DNA of 64,000 bases, taken from Alloalcanivorax dieselolei B5 (GTDB taxonomy: Bacteria > Pseudomonadota > Gammaproteobacteria > Pseudomonadales > Alcanivoracaceae). Under the pieces are notes generated by a model that saw only the letters and a program-made list of their open reading frames with translations, did no database searches and was not told the DNA's origin. Every line of letters begins with the position of its first letter. Within the stretch, counting starts at the first letter, position 1. Location: positions 1 to 64,000 of the forward strand of contig NC_018691.1 of NCBI RefSeq assembly GCF_000300005.1. Reading direction: 5' to 3'. This document shows, piece by piece, positions 28,567 through 38,698 of this stretch. The translations under genes were made by a program, and so were the position numbers.

Positions 28567-28961
28567 CCCGTTTTCTTTGCCGCGTCGCGCCGATGCTGGC
28601 AGTGCTGCTGCTGACGGCATGTTCGGCCAGTAATATGTCGCGCCTGGAAGTGGCGGATGACGGCGAGCATTTGCAGCTGTACTCCAATAACGGCCTGCTG
28701 GCCAGCCGTTTGTCGGTGGAAGAAGTACGGCGCAAACGGGTTAATGACCTGCTGTACCTGCAGGCCACGCTGGAAAACGGCTGGAAGTTTGAACTGGATT
28801 TCCAGTACAAGATCAAATGGTTCGACCAGCAAGGCTTTGAACTGGCGCCGGAATCCCAACCCTGGCGTCAGCTGGTGATGGCCGGCCGCAGTCAGGCCAA
28901 TGTGCAGGCGGTGGCGCCCAACCCCAGTGCCGTGCGCTTTGAAATCTGGGTGCGTGAATGA
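28563..28961 (+). CDS. YcfL-family lipoprotein
   Basis: Small lipoprotein of 132 aa with the lipobox LLTAC (Cys20) and a single beta-rich domain (LYLQATLENGWKFELDFQYKI, seen as a YcfL-type strand pattern). Its ATG overlaps the stop of the COG3014 gene by 4 bases and its stop overlaps a frame leading into LpoB, so translation is coupled. In E. coli ycfL sits next to lpoB (ycfM), and that linkage is kept here. The molecular role is unknown. Confidence 0.85.
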   Translation: MTRFLCRVAPMLAVLLLTACSASNMSRLEVADDGEHLQLYSNNGLLASRLSVEEVRRKRVNDLLYLQATLENGWKFELDFQYKIKWFDQQGFELAPESQPWRQLVMAGRSQANVQAVAPNPSAVRFEIWVRE

Positions 28962-28999
28962 CGCCCCGACCCAATGGATGCCCGCGAGGAGAAGCGAAG

Positions 29000-29590
29000 A
29001 TGCGCGTAGTGATGGCGATGATGCTGGGAGTGGCGCTGCTGGCAAGCGGTTGTGCCTCGAAAGTGGAATACGGCGACCCCCAGGCGCGGGAGACCGTGAC
29101 CCCGGATTTCGGCTCCTCCGACCTGCAGATGATCGCCACCAAGATGGTGGATGACATGATGGTGTTCCCGCCGGTGGCGGAGCTCACCCGCAACCGCCGC
29201 CCGGTACTGTTCGTGGACCGGGTCAAGAACAAGACCAGCGAGCATGTGGACACCGAATCCATCACCGACACGATTCAGTCCAGGCTGATCAACTCCGGCA
29301 AGTTTCGTTTCGTCGACATGACCGTGGTGGACCGCGTGCGTCAGCAACTGGAGTACCAGCAGGACTCCGGCATGGTGGATCAGTCCACCGCCGCCCAGAT
29401 GGGACGGCAGATCGGCGCCGAGTTCATGCTCTACGGTAATCTGTCCTCCATCGTCAAACGGGACAACAGCACCAAGGATGTGTATTACAAATTCACTCTC
29501 AAACTGCTGAACATCCAGAGCGGCATCATCGAATGGTCCGGCGAGAAGGAAATCCGCAAGACCCGCAGTCGCAGCCTGTTTGGTTTATAA
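29000..29590 (+). CDS. lpoB: Penicillin-binding protein activator LpoB
   Basis: Outer-membrane lipoprotein that in Enterobacteria reaches through peptidoglycan to activate PBP1B. ATG 29000 follows GAGGAGAAG and gives 196 aa; the lipobox is LLASGC (Cys18). The conserved domain is visible in LQMIATKMVDDMM, RPVLFVDRVKNKTSEHVDT, RFVDMTVVDRVRQQLEYQ and GAEFMLYGNLSSIVKR. The disordered linker after the Cys is shorter than in E. coli. A longer upstream ATG at 28958 would put the lipobox too far in. Whether the partner is PBP1B here is inferred. Confidence 0.9.
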   Translation: MRVVMAMMLGVALLASGCASKVEYGDPQARETVTPDFGSSDLQMIATKMVDDMMVFPPVAELTRNRRPVLFVDRVKNKTSEHVDTESITDTIQSRLINSGKFRFVDMTVVDRVRQQLEYQQDSGMVDQSTAAQMGRQIGAEFMLYGNLSSIVKRDNSTKDVYYKFTLKLLNIQSGIIEWSGEKEIRKTRSRSLFGL

Positions 29591-29620
29591 CGGGCTGCCC
29601 CAATGGGCACGGAGGCAGTT

Positions 29621-30919
29621 ATGGTGACCCGGTCTTATAGAATCCTCCTGGTGGCGATAGGCCTGCTGTTAAGCGGTCTGGTCTGGAGTGCCACCGAAAC
29701 CGTCAAAGTGACCGCCGAGGGTTATGGTGAAACACCGCAACATGCGGTCACCGAGGCGCTGGTGGGCGCGGTGCGTCAGGCTGGAGGTGTGGCGTTGGCG
29801 GTGGATCCCTCCTTTCGCCGTCAGGTCAGCCAGTGGGTAATCCGGCGTGAGGGGGACGTCAGCACCTGGATAGGCAGCCAGACCTCGGTAGCGGATCCGC
29901 AGTTGCCTACCCTGGGCAGTTTGCAGGGCTATCGGGTGCTCGCGGTGAATCGGGTCGACGACGCCTTGTGGAAAGCGAGTGTGGAAGCCCGGGTGTTGCG
30001 TTATCAGTCCTTGCGTCCGGGGCGTGGACACCTTCCCGCCATCGCGGTGATGCCCTTCGAAACGCGTGCCAATGAATATCAATTGGGTGAAGTGACCATC
30101 GGCGCCGCCGAAGTGCAAAGCCGGCTGCGGGACGATCTGGTCGATGCGTTCACGCAGGCGGGCCGGTTCCGGGTGCTTGATCGGGCCCACCAGGCGGCGT
30201 TGGAACGGGAAAGGGCGACGGTGTCCGCAGGCAGCGTGGAGCCGGCGGAATGGGCCCGGCTGGGCCGGGTGCAAGGTGCCGATGTGTTGCTGGTGGGGCG
30301 CATCGACGATTTCAGCATCGGCGACCGTCAACGTCGCTTTTACGGCGCCGACTTCCAGGGGTTTGAGCCGCGCGTACGAGTCCGTTACCGGCTGCTGGAT
30401 ACCGCCACCGGTGAGGTCTTGTGGAGCGATCTGTTTGACTGGCGGCAGGACGAGGCCACGGTGCGGGCCTGGGCGCGTCAGCAGAACATCAAGGATCGCC
30501 GCCATCCCGAGCGCCTGGCCGACCGGCTCTATCCCAGTATCGCCCGGGCCTTGAGTGGCGCCGCCACGGATGTGCTGTATCCGGTGCGGGTCTTGAAAGT
30601 CAGCGGCGATATGCTTTATCTGAGCCAGGGCGCGGGGCGGCTGGAGACCGATGCCATGGTGTCGGTATACCGGCCGGGGGAACAGATCAAGGACCCGGAC
30701 ACCGGTTTGCCGATTCAACTGGCCGGGGCGGAGCTGACCCGGGCGCGGGTGATCGAGACCCGTGAAGGGTACGCGCTGGCGCGAGTGACCCAGGCCGCTG
30801 CCGAGGTGCAGGCCGGTGACCGGGTGCGGGTGTTGGGGATCGTGGCATCGGGGGAGCACGGGCCAGCCGGGCAGCCGCCTTCCCCTGGCTCCTCGGAAGC
30901 GCCGATCCGCTGGGACTGA
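29621..30919 (+). CDS. Exported CsgG/LpoB-fold protein
   Basis: Secreted or periplasmic protein of 432 aa from ATG 29621 (GGAGG 6 bases upstream), with a signal peptide cleaved near VWSA, no lipobox and no membrane helix after it. The N-terminal part (KVTAEGYGETPQHAVTEALVGAVRQ, shown in part) resembles the YjgA/LPP20-like domain. The middle has a CsgG/LpoB-type nucleotide-fold-like region (IAVMPFETRANEYQLG; DLVDAFTQAGRFRVLDRAHQ; GADVLLVGRIDDF). It is last in the LpoB operon after 30 bases. It could be a second activator or a partner of LpoB; no direct evidence. Confidence 0.72.
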   Translation: MVTRSYRILLVAIGLLLSGLVWSATETVKVTAEGYGETPQHAVTEALVGAVRQAGGVALAVDPSFRRQVSQWVIRREGDVSTWIGSQTSVADPQLPTLGSLQGYRVLAVNRVDDALWKASVEARVLRYQSLRPGRGHLPAIAVMPFETRANEYQLGEVTIGAAEVQSRLRDDLVDAFTQAGRFRVLDRAHQAALERERATVSAGSVEPAEWARLGRVQGADVLLVGRIDDFSIGDRQRRFYGADFQGFEPRVRVRYRLLDTATGEVLWSDLFDWRQDEATVRAWARQQNIKDRRHPERLADRLYPSIARALSGAATDVLYPVRVLKVSGDMLYLSQGAGRLETDAMVSVYRPGEQIKDPDTGLPIQLAGAELTRARVIETREGYALARVTQAAAEVQAGDRVRVLGIVASGEHGPAGQPPSPGSSEAPIRWD

Positions 30920-30952
30920 CGAGCCGCGATAGCACATTCCGAGGAGGTGCCG

Positions 30953-32716
30953 ATGGAAGGTTTTTTCGTACAAGCATTAGTGCTGCTGGGCGCCGCGGTG
31001 TTGTTGTTGCCATTGTTCCAGCGCCTGGGACTGGGCAGCATCCTCGGTTATCTGGTGGCCGGCGTGATCGTGGGACCGATGGGCCTGGCCGCTATCCAGG
31101 GCGCGGATCGGGTACTGCATTTCGCCGAACTGGGCGTGGTGTTGATGCTGTTCGTGGTGGGCCTGGAGTTGGCACCGCAACAGCTATGGGCGCGGCGGCG
31201 CCAGCTGATGGGCATGGGTGTGAGCCAGGTGGTGTTCAGCGCCGCCCTGCTGACCGGCTTTTTCCTGTGGTGGGGTGAGCCGACCAACGCCGCTATCGCC
31301 ATTGGCGCCACCCTGGCGTTGTCCTCCACCGCCTTTGCCGTACAAATGCTGGTGGAGACCCGGCAGTTGGGCACCCCCCAGGGGCGGGGTGCTTTTTCCA
31401 TTCTGTTGTTCCAGGATCTGGCGGTGATCCCGCTGCTGCTGTTGCTGCCGGCCTTGGCCGGTGGCGCAGAGGGCGCGGATAAACCCAATCTGCTGATCGG
31501 TTTCCTGGCGCTTGCCGGCATGGTCCTGGCCGGGCGTTATCTGCTGAATCCCTGGCTCGGCTGGCTGGCCAAGCTGCATAACCGGGAATTGATGACCGCC
31601 ACTGCCTTATTGCTGGTCCTGAGTGCCGCCGCCTTGATGGAAATGCTGCATCTTTCCATGGGGCTGGGCGCTTTCGTGGCCGGTATGTTGCTGGCCAATT
31701 CGCCCTATCGGGAGCAGCTCGATACCGATATCCAGCCGTTCAAGGGACTGCTGCTGGGCCTGTTCTTCATGGCCATCGGCATGACCATGGACCTGCGGCT
31801 GCTGGTGCAGGCGCCCTTGGACATCCTGGCCTGGGGTGTGGCGCTGCTGGCGCTGAAAACCCTGGTGTTGATGGTGATCGCCAAAGTCTCCGGCAACAGC
31901 TGGCGTGGCGCGCTGCTGTTCGGGCTGCTACTCAGCCAAGGCGGTGAATTCGCTTTTGTGCTGTTCACTCAGGCCGGCGCTCTGGGGTTATTGGGCAGCG
32001 ATGACATTGGCCGCTTGAACTTGGTGGTGGCGCTGTCCATGGCCGCCACCCCATTGCTGTTGAAACTGGTTACCCGGCTCTGGCCGGAACAGCGGCCCAG
32101 TGCCGCCCTGCCCGAAGAGCCGATTCCTGATAATCAGGAGCCACAGGTGGTGGTGGCCGGATTCGGCCGCTTTGGCCAGATCATCGGCCGTATTCTGCTG
32201 AGCCGGAATATACCGTTCACCGCGCTGGACACCAATCCGGAGCACATCGATACCGTGCGGCGTTACGGCAACCAAGTGTATTTCGGCGACGTTACCCGGC
32301 TGGATCTGCTCCACCATGCCGGTATCGGGCATGCCCGTGTGGTGGTGCTGGCGGTGGATGGCGTGGAGGACTCACTGCGCGCCGCTCATTTGATTCTCGA
32401 ACATTTTCCCAAGGTAACGCTGATTGCCCGGGCGCGGGACCGCCATCATGCCTATTCCCTGCTGGCGCTCGGGGTGCAGCATGTGGTGCGGGAAACGCTG
32501 GAATCCAGTCTGCGCGCCAGCCAGGCGGTACTGACTCAGCTTGGTCTGCCGGAGACCACCGCCATCGATCTGGTGCGCACCTTCCGTGAAGTGGACGAGC
32601 GGCTGCTGCGCGAACAGGTGGCCCATCGTGATGAGTTGGAGAAACTGATCGAGCTGTCCGCCCGTGGACGCGAGGAACTGCAGTCCCTGCTCAGCGCGGA
32701 TCGGGAGCAGGAATAG
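30953..32716 (+). CDS. KefB/KefC-type monovalent cation:proton antiporter
   Basis: Inner-membrane CPA2 antiporter of 587 aa from ATG 30953 (GAGGAGG upstream). About twelve helices (residues 5-375) include GYLVAGVIVGPMGL and the FLLSQGGEFAFVLF-like LLLSQGGEFAFVLF ion path. They are followed by a cytoplasmic RCK_N (TrkA-N) domain, PQVVVAGFGRFGQIIGRIL (about 395-410), which binds nucleotide. The short C-terminal helix is acidic. Kef systems export potassium under electrophile stress when glutathione adducts bind. No KefF/KefG ancillary gene is beside it. It lies 33 bases after the CsgG-like gene; co-transcription is possible but unproven. Confidence 0.9.
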   Translation: MEGFFVQALVLLGAAVLLLPLFQRLGLGSILGYLVAGVIVGPMGLAAIQGADRVLHFAELGVVLMLFVVGLELAPQQLWARRRQLMGMGVSQVVFSAALLTGFFLWWGEPTNAAIAIGATLALSSTAFAVQMLVETRQLGTPQGRGAFSILLFQDLAVIPLLLLLPALAGGAEGADKPNLLIGFLALAGMVLAGRYLLNPWLGWLAKLHNRELMTATALLLVLSAAALMEMLHLSMGLGAFVAGMLLANSPYREQLDTDIQPFKGLLLGLFFMAIGMTMDLRLLVQAPLDILAWGVALLALKTLVLMVIAKVSGNSWRGALLFGLLLSQGGEFAFVLFTQAGALGLLGSDDIGRLNLVVALSMAATPLLLKLVTRLWPEQRPSAALPEEPIPDNQEPQVVVAGFGRFGQIIGRILLSRNIPFTALDTNPEHIDTVRRYGNQVYFGDVTRLDLLHHAGIGHARVVVLAVDGVEDSLRAAHLILEHFPKVTLIARARDRHHAYSLLALGVQHVVRETLESSLRASQAVLTQLGLPETTAIDLVRTFREVDERLLREQVAHRDELEKLIELSARGREELQSLLSADREQE

Positions 32717-32717
32717 G

Positions 32718-32736
32718 CACGATTTCCCGCATCGTG
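32718..32736. terminator. Short hairpin between convergent genes
   Basis: CACGAT (32718-32723) and ATCGTG (32731-32736) form a 6-bp stem within the 20-base gap between the kef-like gene and the convergent lipoprotein gene. The stem is short and has no T-tract; weak evidence for termination. Confidence 0.3.
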
Positions 32737-33543
32737 TCAGCTTGGGTCCGGGGCGGCGGTGACGACGAAGACCGCCGTGCTCTGGTACCAGATCTTCAGT
32801 TCGCTATCGAACCAGGTCACGGTGGCCACGTGAGGACCAGGCGCCAGGGTTTCCGGCGAGAAGGTGTAGCGGATAGTGTCATCTTCTTTTTCCATCGCGG
32901 TCATCGGCGCCACGCTTAGACGCTGGTCCAGGCTGATATGCACCCGCTCCACGCCATTGCCTGCCCCCTCTTCGTTTGCCGGAAAGGCGATGGTAAGGGG
33001 CGTGTCGCTTTGATAAAGACCGCCGGGTCCGGTGCCGCTCGGATTCTCCCAGCGGTAAAGGGTGTCGTCCGCCTGGGGCGGCAGCTCGATGGCCAGACGT
33101 CCTTGCTGGAAACGGGTGATCCAGCTGAACGCCATATTATCCGTCATCCCCTCGCGCCGGGTCTCGCCGGATACCGTGGTCACCCCGACCTGGGCTTCTG
33201 GCGCCACGGCCCGGGTGGTCCAGGTCAGGTTGGGGTCGGCGAGCAGGTCCGCGGCCAGTTCCGCCTGTTCCGAAGTCTGACGGGTGAAGGCCATGATCTC
33301 GGGGTAAAGCGCCCGGCTTTCCCGGCTGAGCAGATTCCAGCCGGCTTCGGATTCCCTCCGGGCCAGATGATCCAGAAACAGTCGCACCGTGCTCTGATGT
33401 GTTTCCACGGGCACGCCCGCCACCGCCGGTGGTCCCGGAGGGTGGGAGAAAGGCGGTGGCGGCGCGGGCCGGGAGGGGCCCTCATCGCAAGCGATCAGCA
33501 GCAAACCCAAGCCTATCGTCAGGGCAGGAAAAAGAGATTTCAT
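32737..33543 (-). CDS. Hypothetical lipoprotein
   Basis: I do not recognise a family. ATG 33543 gives 268 aa with a lipoprotein signal ending in LLLIAC (Cys19), followed by a Pro-rich linker (GPSRPAPPPPFSHPPGPP) that would let the domain stand off the membrane. The first folded part (TVRLFLDHLARRESEAGWNLL, shown in part) is helical. The second (HVATVTWFDSELKIWYQSTAVF, shown in part) looks like an Ig-like beta domain that ends the protein. It stands alone, convergent with the antiporter gene, and 60 bases separate it from the VOC gene upstream on the same strand. Confidence 0.75.
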   Translation of the reverse strand: MKSLFPALTIGLGLLLIACDEGPSRPAPPPPFSHPPGPPAVAGVPVETHQSTVRLFLDHLARRESEAGWNLLSRESRALYPEIMAFTRQTSEQAELAADLLADPNLTWTTRAVAPEAQVGVTTVSGETRREGMTDNMAFSWITRFQQGRLAIELPPQADDTLYRWENPSGTGPGGLYQSDTPLTIAFPANEEGAGNGVERVHISLDQRLSVAPMTAMEKEDDTIRYTFSPETLAPGPHVATVTWFDSELKIWYQSTAVFVVTAAPDPS

Positions 33544-33602
33544 GGACCAACCGTGCCATCGATTTCCGCTCAAGGATACTCCCCGCCGTGGCGGCGACGC
33601 CA

Positions 33603-33962
33603 TCATCCATGGCGCACGACATCCACCGGAATGCCGTTGGGGTCGCGGACGACGAAGTGGCGGTCGCCCCAGGGTTCGTCCCGTATTGGCACCTCGATGT
33701 CGACCCCGGCGTTGCGGAATCGTTGGTACTGCGCATCCACATCGTCCACATCCACGGCGACCCAGGCGCCGCTCGTCACCGCTTGCCGGAACATGGAGGC
33801 TTGTGCCGCCTGATCCGGCTTCAGGAAGCCCAACTCGCCGCCCCCCAAGCTCAACAAAACGAACCAGTCGCTGTCGAACAGAACCTCGCTGCCGAAGTAG
33901 CTCACGTAAAAGTCCCGTGCCGCCATGGGATCCGTCACCACCAGACCTGACCACAGTTTCAT
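33603..33962 (-). CDS. VOC-family (glyoxalase/bleomycin-resistance fold) protein
   Basis: Single-domain vicinal oxygen chelate protein of 119 aa. The paired beta-alpha-beta-beta-beta modules are seen in MKLWSGLVVTDPMAARDFYVSYFG (shown in part) and VAVDVDDVDAQYQRFRNAG, and the end RHFVVRDPNGIPVDVVRHG carries the usual DPxG. Obvious metal ligands are few, so it may be a binding (antibiotic-sequestering) type rather than an enzyme. ATG 33962 has GGGAG upstream. It could share a transcript with the lipoprotein gene downstream. Confidence 0.85.
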   Translation of the reverse strand: MKLWSGLVVTDPMAARDFYVSYFGSEVLFDSDWFVLLSLGGGELGFLKPDQAAQASMFRQAVTSGAWVAVDVDDVDAQYQRFRNAGVDIEVPIRDEPWGDRHFVVRDPNGIPVDVVRHG

Positions 33963-34010
33963 CGTCGATCTCCCGTCAGATAAGAGCCCCTGAACAGGCT
34001 CCAGGAAGCG

Positions 34011-34775
34011 TCAGATTAAGGGGGCGGTGCGCACCGCGTCTTGAATAAAAGCGACATCGTGATCGGGCAAAATGGCGGCGGCGGGGGTCACGCCCATCAC
34101 CCGTTTCAGGGTACGGGTCATATGGCTCTGGTCGCTGAAGCCGGCGTCCTGGGCCAGCGCCGCCAGGGGCGGTACGCCTTCCCGGGTCAGGGTTCGGATC
34201 AGCCATTGGCAGCGGCGGATGGTCAGAAAGGTCCCGGGGCTGATACCCAGGCGCTGCTGAAATTGCCTTTGTAGTTGGCGCTTGCCTACTCCGAAAGCAT
34301 CGCAAACAGGGACGATGCTGCTTTTCCAGGGCGCATGGAGGAGCCAACGATCCAGGGCGTCGGTCTCCGTCGGGTGATGCGCCAGCCAGTCCAGCATCAG
34401 GCGATCAAGGACCCGGCTGGGGTGCGGATGGGTAAAGACCTGGGAGCCTAATGTCGCGATCAGCCCGCGATGGTCTGGCAAAGGGAGGGCGCGGTCGCGC
34501 AGTTCCGCCGCCGGCAGCGGCAGAAAATGGCGGTGCTGTCCCGGGTGAAAACGAATGCCGAGATAGTGATGGCCGGCTTGTACGCGGGCGATTCCCGGGG
34601 CGGTGGTGGAGCCGTAGGCGGTGGCGGTGAGGTCGTGACCGGCGGCCAGGACCAGATCCACACAGCCATCGGGCAGGATGCGGTGGTCACCGGCGCTACT
34701 GTTCCGGCTAAGCCAGTAATGGCTGATGTAACGCCGCAACCGGGGATGAGGTGGGAACGGCATCAAAAGGTCCAC
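34011..34775 (-). CDS. AraC-family transcriptional regulator
   Basis: The 254 aa have an N-terminal sensor of the DUF6597 type (HPRLRRYISHYWL; RILPDGCVDLVL; GIRFHPGQHRHFLPLP) and a C-terminal double HTH (about 150-240) with VCDAFGVGKRQLQRQFQQRLG and ALAQDAGFSDQSHMTRTLKRVMG. GTG 34775 is chosen because GGGAGG lies 8 bases upstream; an ATG 12 bases downstream is the alternative. It is 48 bases upstream of the VOC gene on the same strand and may regulate it. The signal is unknown. Confidence 0.88.
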   Translation of the reverse strand: MDLLMPFPPHPRLRRYISHYWLSRNSSAGDHRILPDGCVDLVLAAGHDLTATAYGSTTAPGIARVQAGHHYLGIRFHPGQHRHFLPLPAAELRDRALPLPDHRGLIATLGSQVFTHPHPSRVLDRLMLDWLAHHPTETDALDRWLLHAPWKSSIVPVCDAFGVGKRQLQRQFQQRLGISPGTFLTIRRCQWLIRTLTREGVPPLAALAQDAGFSDQSHMTRTLKRVMGVTPAAAILPDHDVAFIQDAVRTAPLI

Positions 34776-34851
34776 CGTCGGAGCCTCCCGTTAAGAGACG
34801 ATTCAACTCCATATTACCCGGTTGATCCGCGCCGTCACGCGCCGGACCGGC

Positions 34852-36540
34852 TCAGGAGTCTGGCGCCCGCACCCGGGCGGCGCCAATGCCTCGTGGATCA
34901 CTGGCGGCGGTGACCTTGCCGGTACGCTTGTTCCAATGAATCGCCTGCATGTTGCCGTAGCGGCGGCCGGTGGATTTCAGGGTATGGCCGCGTAGCTCGA
35001 GCCCGCGGGCCTCCGCGGTGTCCAGGAAGTCCGGTTCCACTTCCACTTCGTCCGGCAGGTATTGATGGTGAAAACGAACCCGTGAAACCCAGTCTTCCAC
35101 CGGTTTCCCATCCACCGCCTCCAGCACGCCGAGCAGGACCATGGAGATAATGCGGCTGCCGCCAGGGGTGCCGAGAATGGCGACGCCGTCCTTCATTTCC
35201 ACGAAGGTCGGCGTCATCGAGGACAGCGGCCGCTTGCCGGGGGCGATGGCGTTGGCCTTGCTGCCGACCAGGCCATAGGCGTTGGGGCTGCCCGGTTTGG
35301 CGGAAAAATCGTCCATCTCATTGTTGAGCAGGACACCGGTGCCGGGGGGCACGAAAGCACTGCCGAAGGGCAGATTGATGCTGAGCGTGGCGGCGACCCG
35401 GTTACCTTCGCCATCGAGCACGGACAGGTGGGTGGTATGGAAGCCCTCCTCCACCGTCACCGGATCACCGAGGCTGGCGCTGGGCGTGGCCTTGTCCAGC
35501 TCAATGCCGGCGGCCCGCGCCTTGGCGTAGGACTTACTCACCAATTTATCCACAGGCATATCCACAAAGTCCGGGTCACCCATGTAGCGGGCGCGATCCT
35601 GGTAACCGCGCCGCATGGCTTCCACCGCAAGATGCGGGAGTAAGTCCTCACTAATCTCACCGTCGTTGAAATTACTGAGAATATTGAGCGTCTCCATCAT
35701 CACCAGCCCGCCGGAGGAAGGCGGTGGCGCGGAAACGATACGGGCTCCCCGGTACTCGCCGATGATGGGTGTTCGCTCTTTTACCCGATAGTTTTCCAAG
35801 TCTTCCAGGGTCCAGATACCGCCGGCCTCGCGAACCCCTGAAACCATCTTCCTGGCCAGCGGGCCACGGTAGAAACCATTGAAACCCTGGTCGGCGATGG
35901 CCTGCAGAACCTTGGCCAGATCCGGCTGGCGGATCGTGGTGCCGGTCTCGGGAATCTTGCCCTCGCGCAGAAAGATGGCGGCCGCTTCCGGGTAGCGGTT
36001 GAGTACGTCCACGCGGTAACCGGCCAGGGTTCGGTAGTGGTCTTCCACCGGGAAGCCGTCGCGGGCCAGACGGATCGCCGGTGCCAGGGTTTGGGCCAGC
36101 GGCAGGCGGCCGTAGCGTTCACTCAGATGAACAAAAGCCGCGGCCTGGCCGGGAATACCGGCGGCCAGAGGGCCGTTGATGGCACGGTCGCGCACGACCT
36201 CGCCCTGGTCATCCTGAAACAGCGTTTCGGTGGCCGCGGCGGGCGCCGTTTCCCGGGCGTCCACCATGGTTTCATGGCCATCCTTCTGGCGATGGAGCAG
36301 CCAGAAACCGCCACCACCCATGCCGGCGGAGTAAGGTTCCACCACCGCCAGGGCGGCGGCCACCGCGATGGCGGCATCAAAGGCGTTACCCCCGTTATCC
36401 AGCACCTCAAAGCCGGCCTCGGTGGCGAGGGGGTGGGCACTGGCGATGGCTGCTTTGTCGGGAGAGCCGGCCACGGCGGCGGTGCCGCACAGCAACGTAA
36501 AACCGGCGAACAGGGAAAGCAGCAAGGAACGCGGTGTCAT
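34852..36540 (-). CDS. ggt: Gamma-glutamyltransferase
   Basis: Periplasmic Ntn-hydrolase that cleaves glutathione and transfers the gamma-glutamyl group. The 562 aa start with a Sec signal peptide (LLLSLFAGFTLLCGTAAVAG). The autoprocessing site precedes Thr369 in GFHTTHLSVLDGEG, which becomes the N-terminal nucleophile of the small subunit. Further family segments are PYSAGMGGGGFWLLH, RETAP, GIPGQAAAFVHL and LSSMTPTFVEM. CAGGAG precedes the ATG. It is monocistronic. Its glutathione link fits a role in cysteine recovery, but the window shows no pathway partner. Confidence 0.95.
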   Translation of the reverse strand: MTPRSLLLSLFAGFTLLCGTAAVAGSPDKAAIASAHPLATEAGFEVLDNGGNAFDAAIAVAAALAVVEPYSAGMGGGGFWLLHRQKDGHETMVDARETAPAAATETLFQDDQGEVVRDRAINGPLAAGIPGQAAAFVHLSERYGRLPLAQTLAPAIRLARDGFPVEDHYRTLAGYRVDVLNRYPEAAAIFLREGKIPETGTTIRQPDLAKVLQAIADQGFNGFYRGPLARKMVSGVREAGGIWTLEDLENYRVKERTPIIGEYRGARIVSAPPPSSGGLVMMETLNILSNFNDGEISEDLLPHLAVEAMRRGYQDRARYMGDPDFVDMPVDKLVSKSYAKARAAGIELDKATPSASLGDPVTVEEGFHTTHLSVLDGEGNRVAATLSINLPFGSAFVPPGTGVLLNNEMDDFSAKPGSPNAYGLVGSKANAIAPGKRPLSSMTPTFVEMKDGVAILGTPGGSRIISMVLLGVLEAVDGKPVEDWVSRVRFHHQYLPDEVEVEPDFLDTAEARGLELRGHTLKSTGRRYGNMQAIHWNKRTGKVTAASDPRGIGAARVRAPDS

Positions 36541-36607
36541 AAGGAGGCTCCTGATTCAATCCGTACCCGGTGGGCTCTTCTCTTCACCAACCAGCAGGCA
36601 GGCGGTG

Positions 36608-38231
<1,624 letters not shown>

Positions 38232-38262
38232 GACGGGTTCTCCCTGATGAGTGGCCCGCCAC

Positions 38263-38292
38263 TGTAAAGTGTAGAGTATGCTCTAAGGTCAA
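38263..38292 (-). promoter_or_regulatory. MerR-type promoter of the SDR gene with palindromic spacer
   Basis: On the minus strand TTGACC (38292-38287) and TTTACA (38268-38263) form -35 and -10 elements with an 18-base spacer holding the inverted repeat TAGAG-CATA-CTCTA (38285-38272). A dyad between -35 and -10 is the classic MerR-family arrangement, in which the regulator untwists the spacer to activate. The SDR start is 32 bases downstream. The usual spacer is 19-20 bases, so the exact -10 may be one or two bases further on. Confidence 0.6.
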
Positions 38293-38310
38293 TATCGGTC
38301 GGAGGGAAAG

Positions 38311-38679
38311 GTGCGCATCGCGGAGCTGGAACAAAGAACCGGAGTGAGCCGCCACACTCTGCGTTATTACGAGAAACAGGGACTGCTGCGGGAAGTGGAC
38401 CGCCGTGGTAACAACTACCGTGATTACCCGGAACCGGCAGTGGCGCGGGTCGCCATGGTGAGGCAACTGAAAGGGCTGGGGTTCTCCCTCAAGGAAATCC
38501 GCGAGGTATTGGACGCGCTACGTGACGATCGTATCGACTGTGCCCAGGGAGCGGCGTTGATGGCGGAAAAACGGGAAGCCGTGGAGCGGCGCATGGCCGA
38601 GCTGTCCGAGGTGCGTGACTTATTGGCGCGGGAGCAGCGGAAGCTGGAGGAAAGTGCCGCGCGATCACGCGGCACCTGA
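38311..38679 (+). CDS. MerR-family transcriptional regulator
   Basis: Small regulator of 122 aa starting at GTG 38311 (GGAGGGAAAG upstream). The winged-helix motif is IAELEQRTGVSRHTLRYYEKQG, of which GVSRHTLRYYEKQG is the hallmark; it is followed by the second helical pair (LKGLGFSLKEIREVLDAL) and a C-terminal dimerisation coil. Only one Cys (DCAQG, about residue 77) follows the DNA-binding part, so a metal sensor of the CueR/ZntR type is unlikely and an organic or stress signal is more plausible. It is divergent from the SDR gene. Confidence 0.9.
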   Translation: MRIAELEQRTGVSRHTLRYYEKQGLLREVDRRGNNYRDYPEPAVARVAMVRQLKGLGFSLKEIREVLDALRDDRIDCAQGAALMAEKREAVERRMAELSEVRDLLAREQRKLEESAARSRGT

Positions 38680-38698
38680 GCGCTTGTTGTTGACTCCT

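Noticed and set aside
29669-30973. 434-codon open frame on the minus strand
   Set aside because: Antisense to the CsgG-like gene; His/Pro/Gln-rich, no motif.
35546-35566. A perfect DnaA box TTATCCACA and a one-mismatch copy 12 bases on, inside ggt
   Set aside because: Both lie in coding DNA 35 kb from dnaA with no further boxes or AT-rich unwinding region; two short matches in 64 kb are expected by chance.
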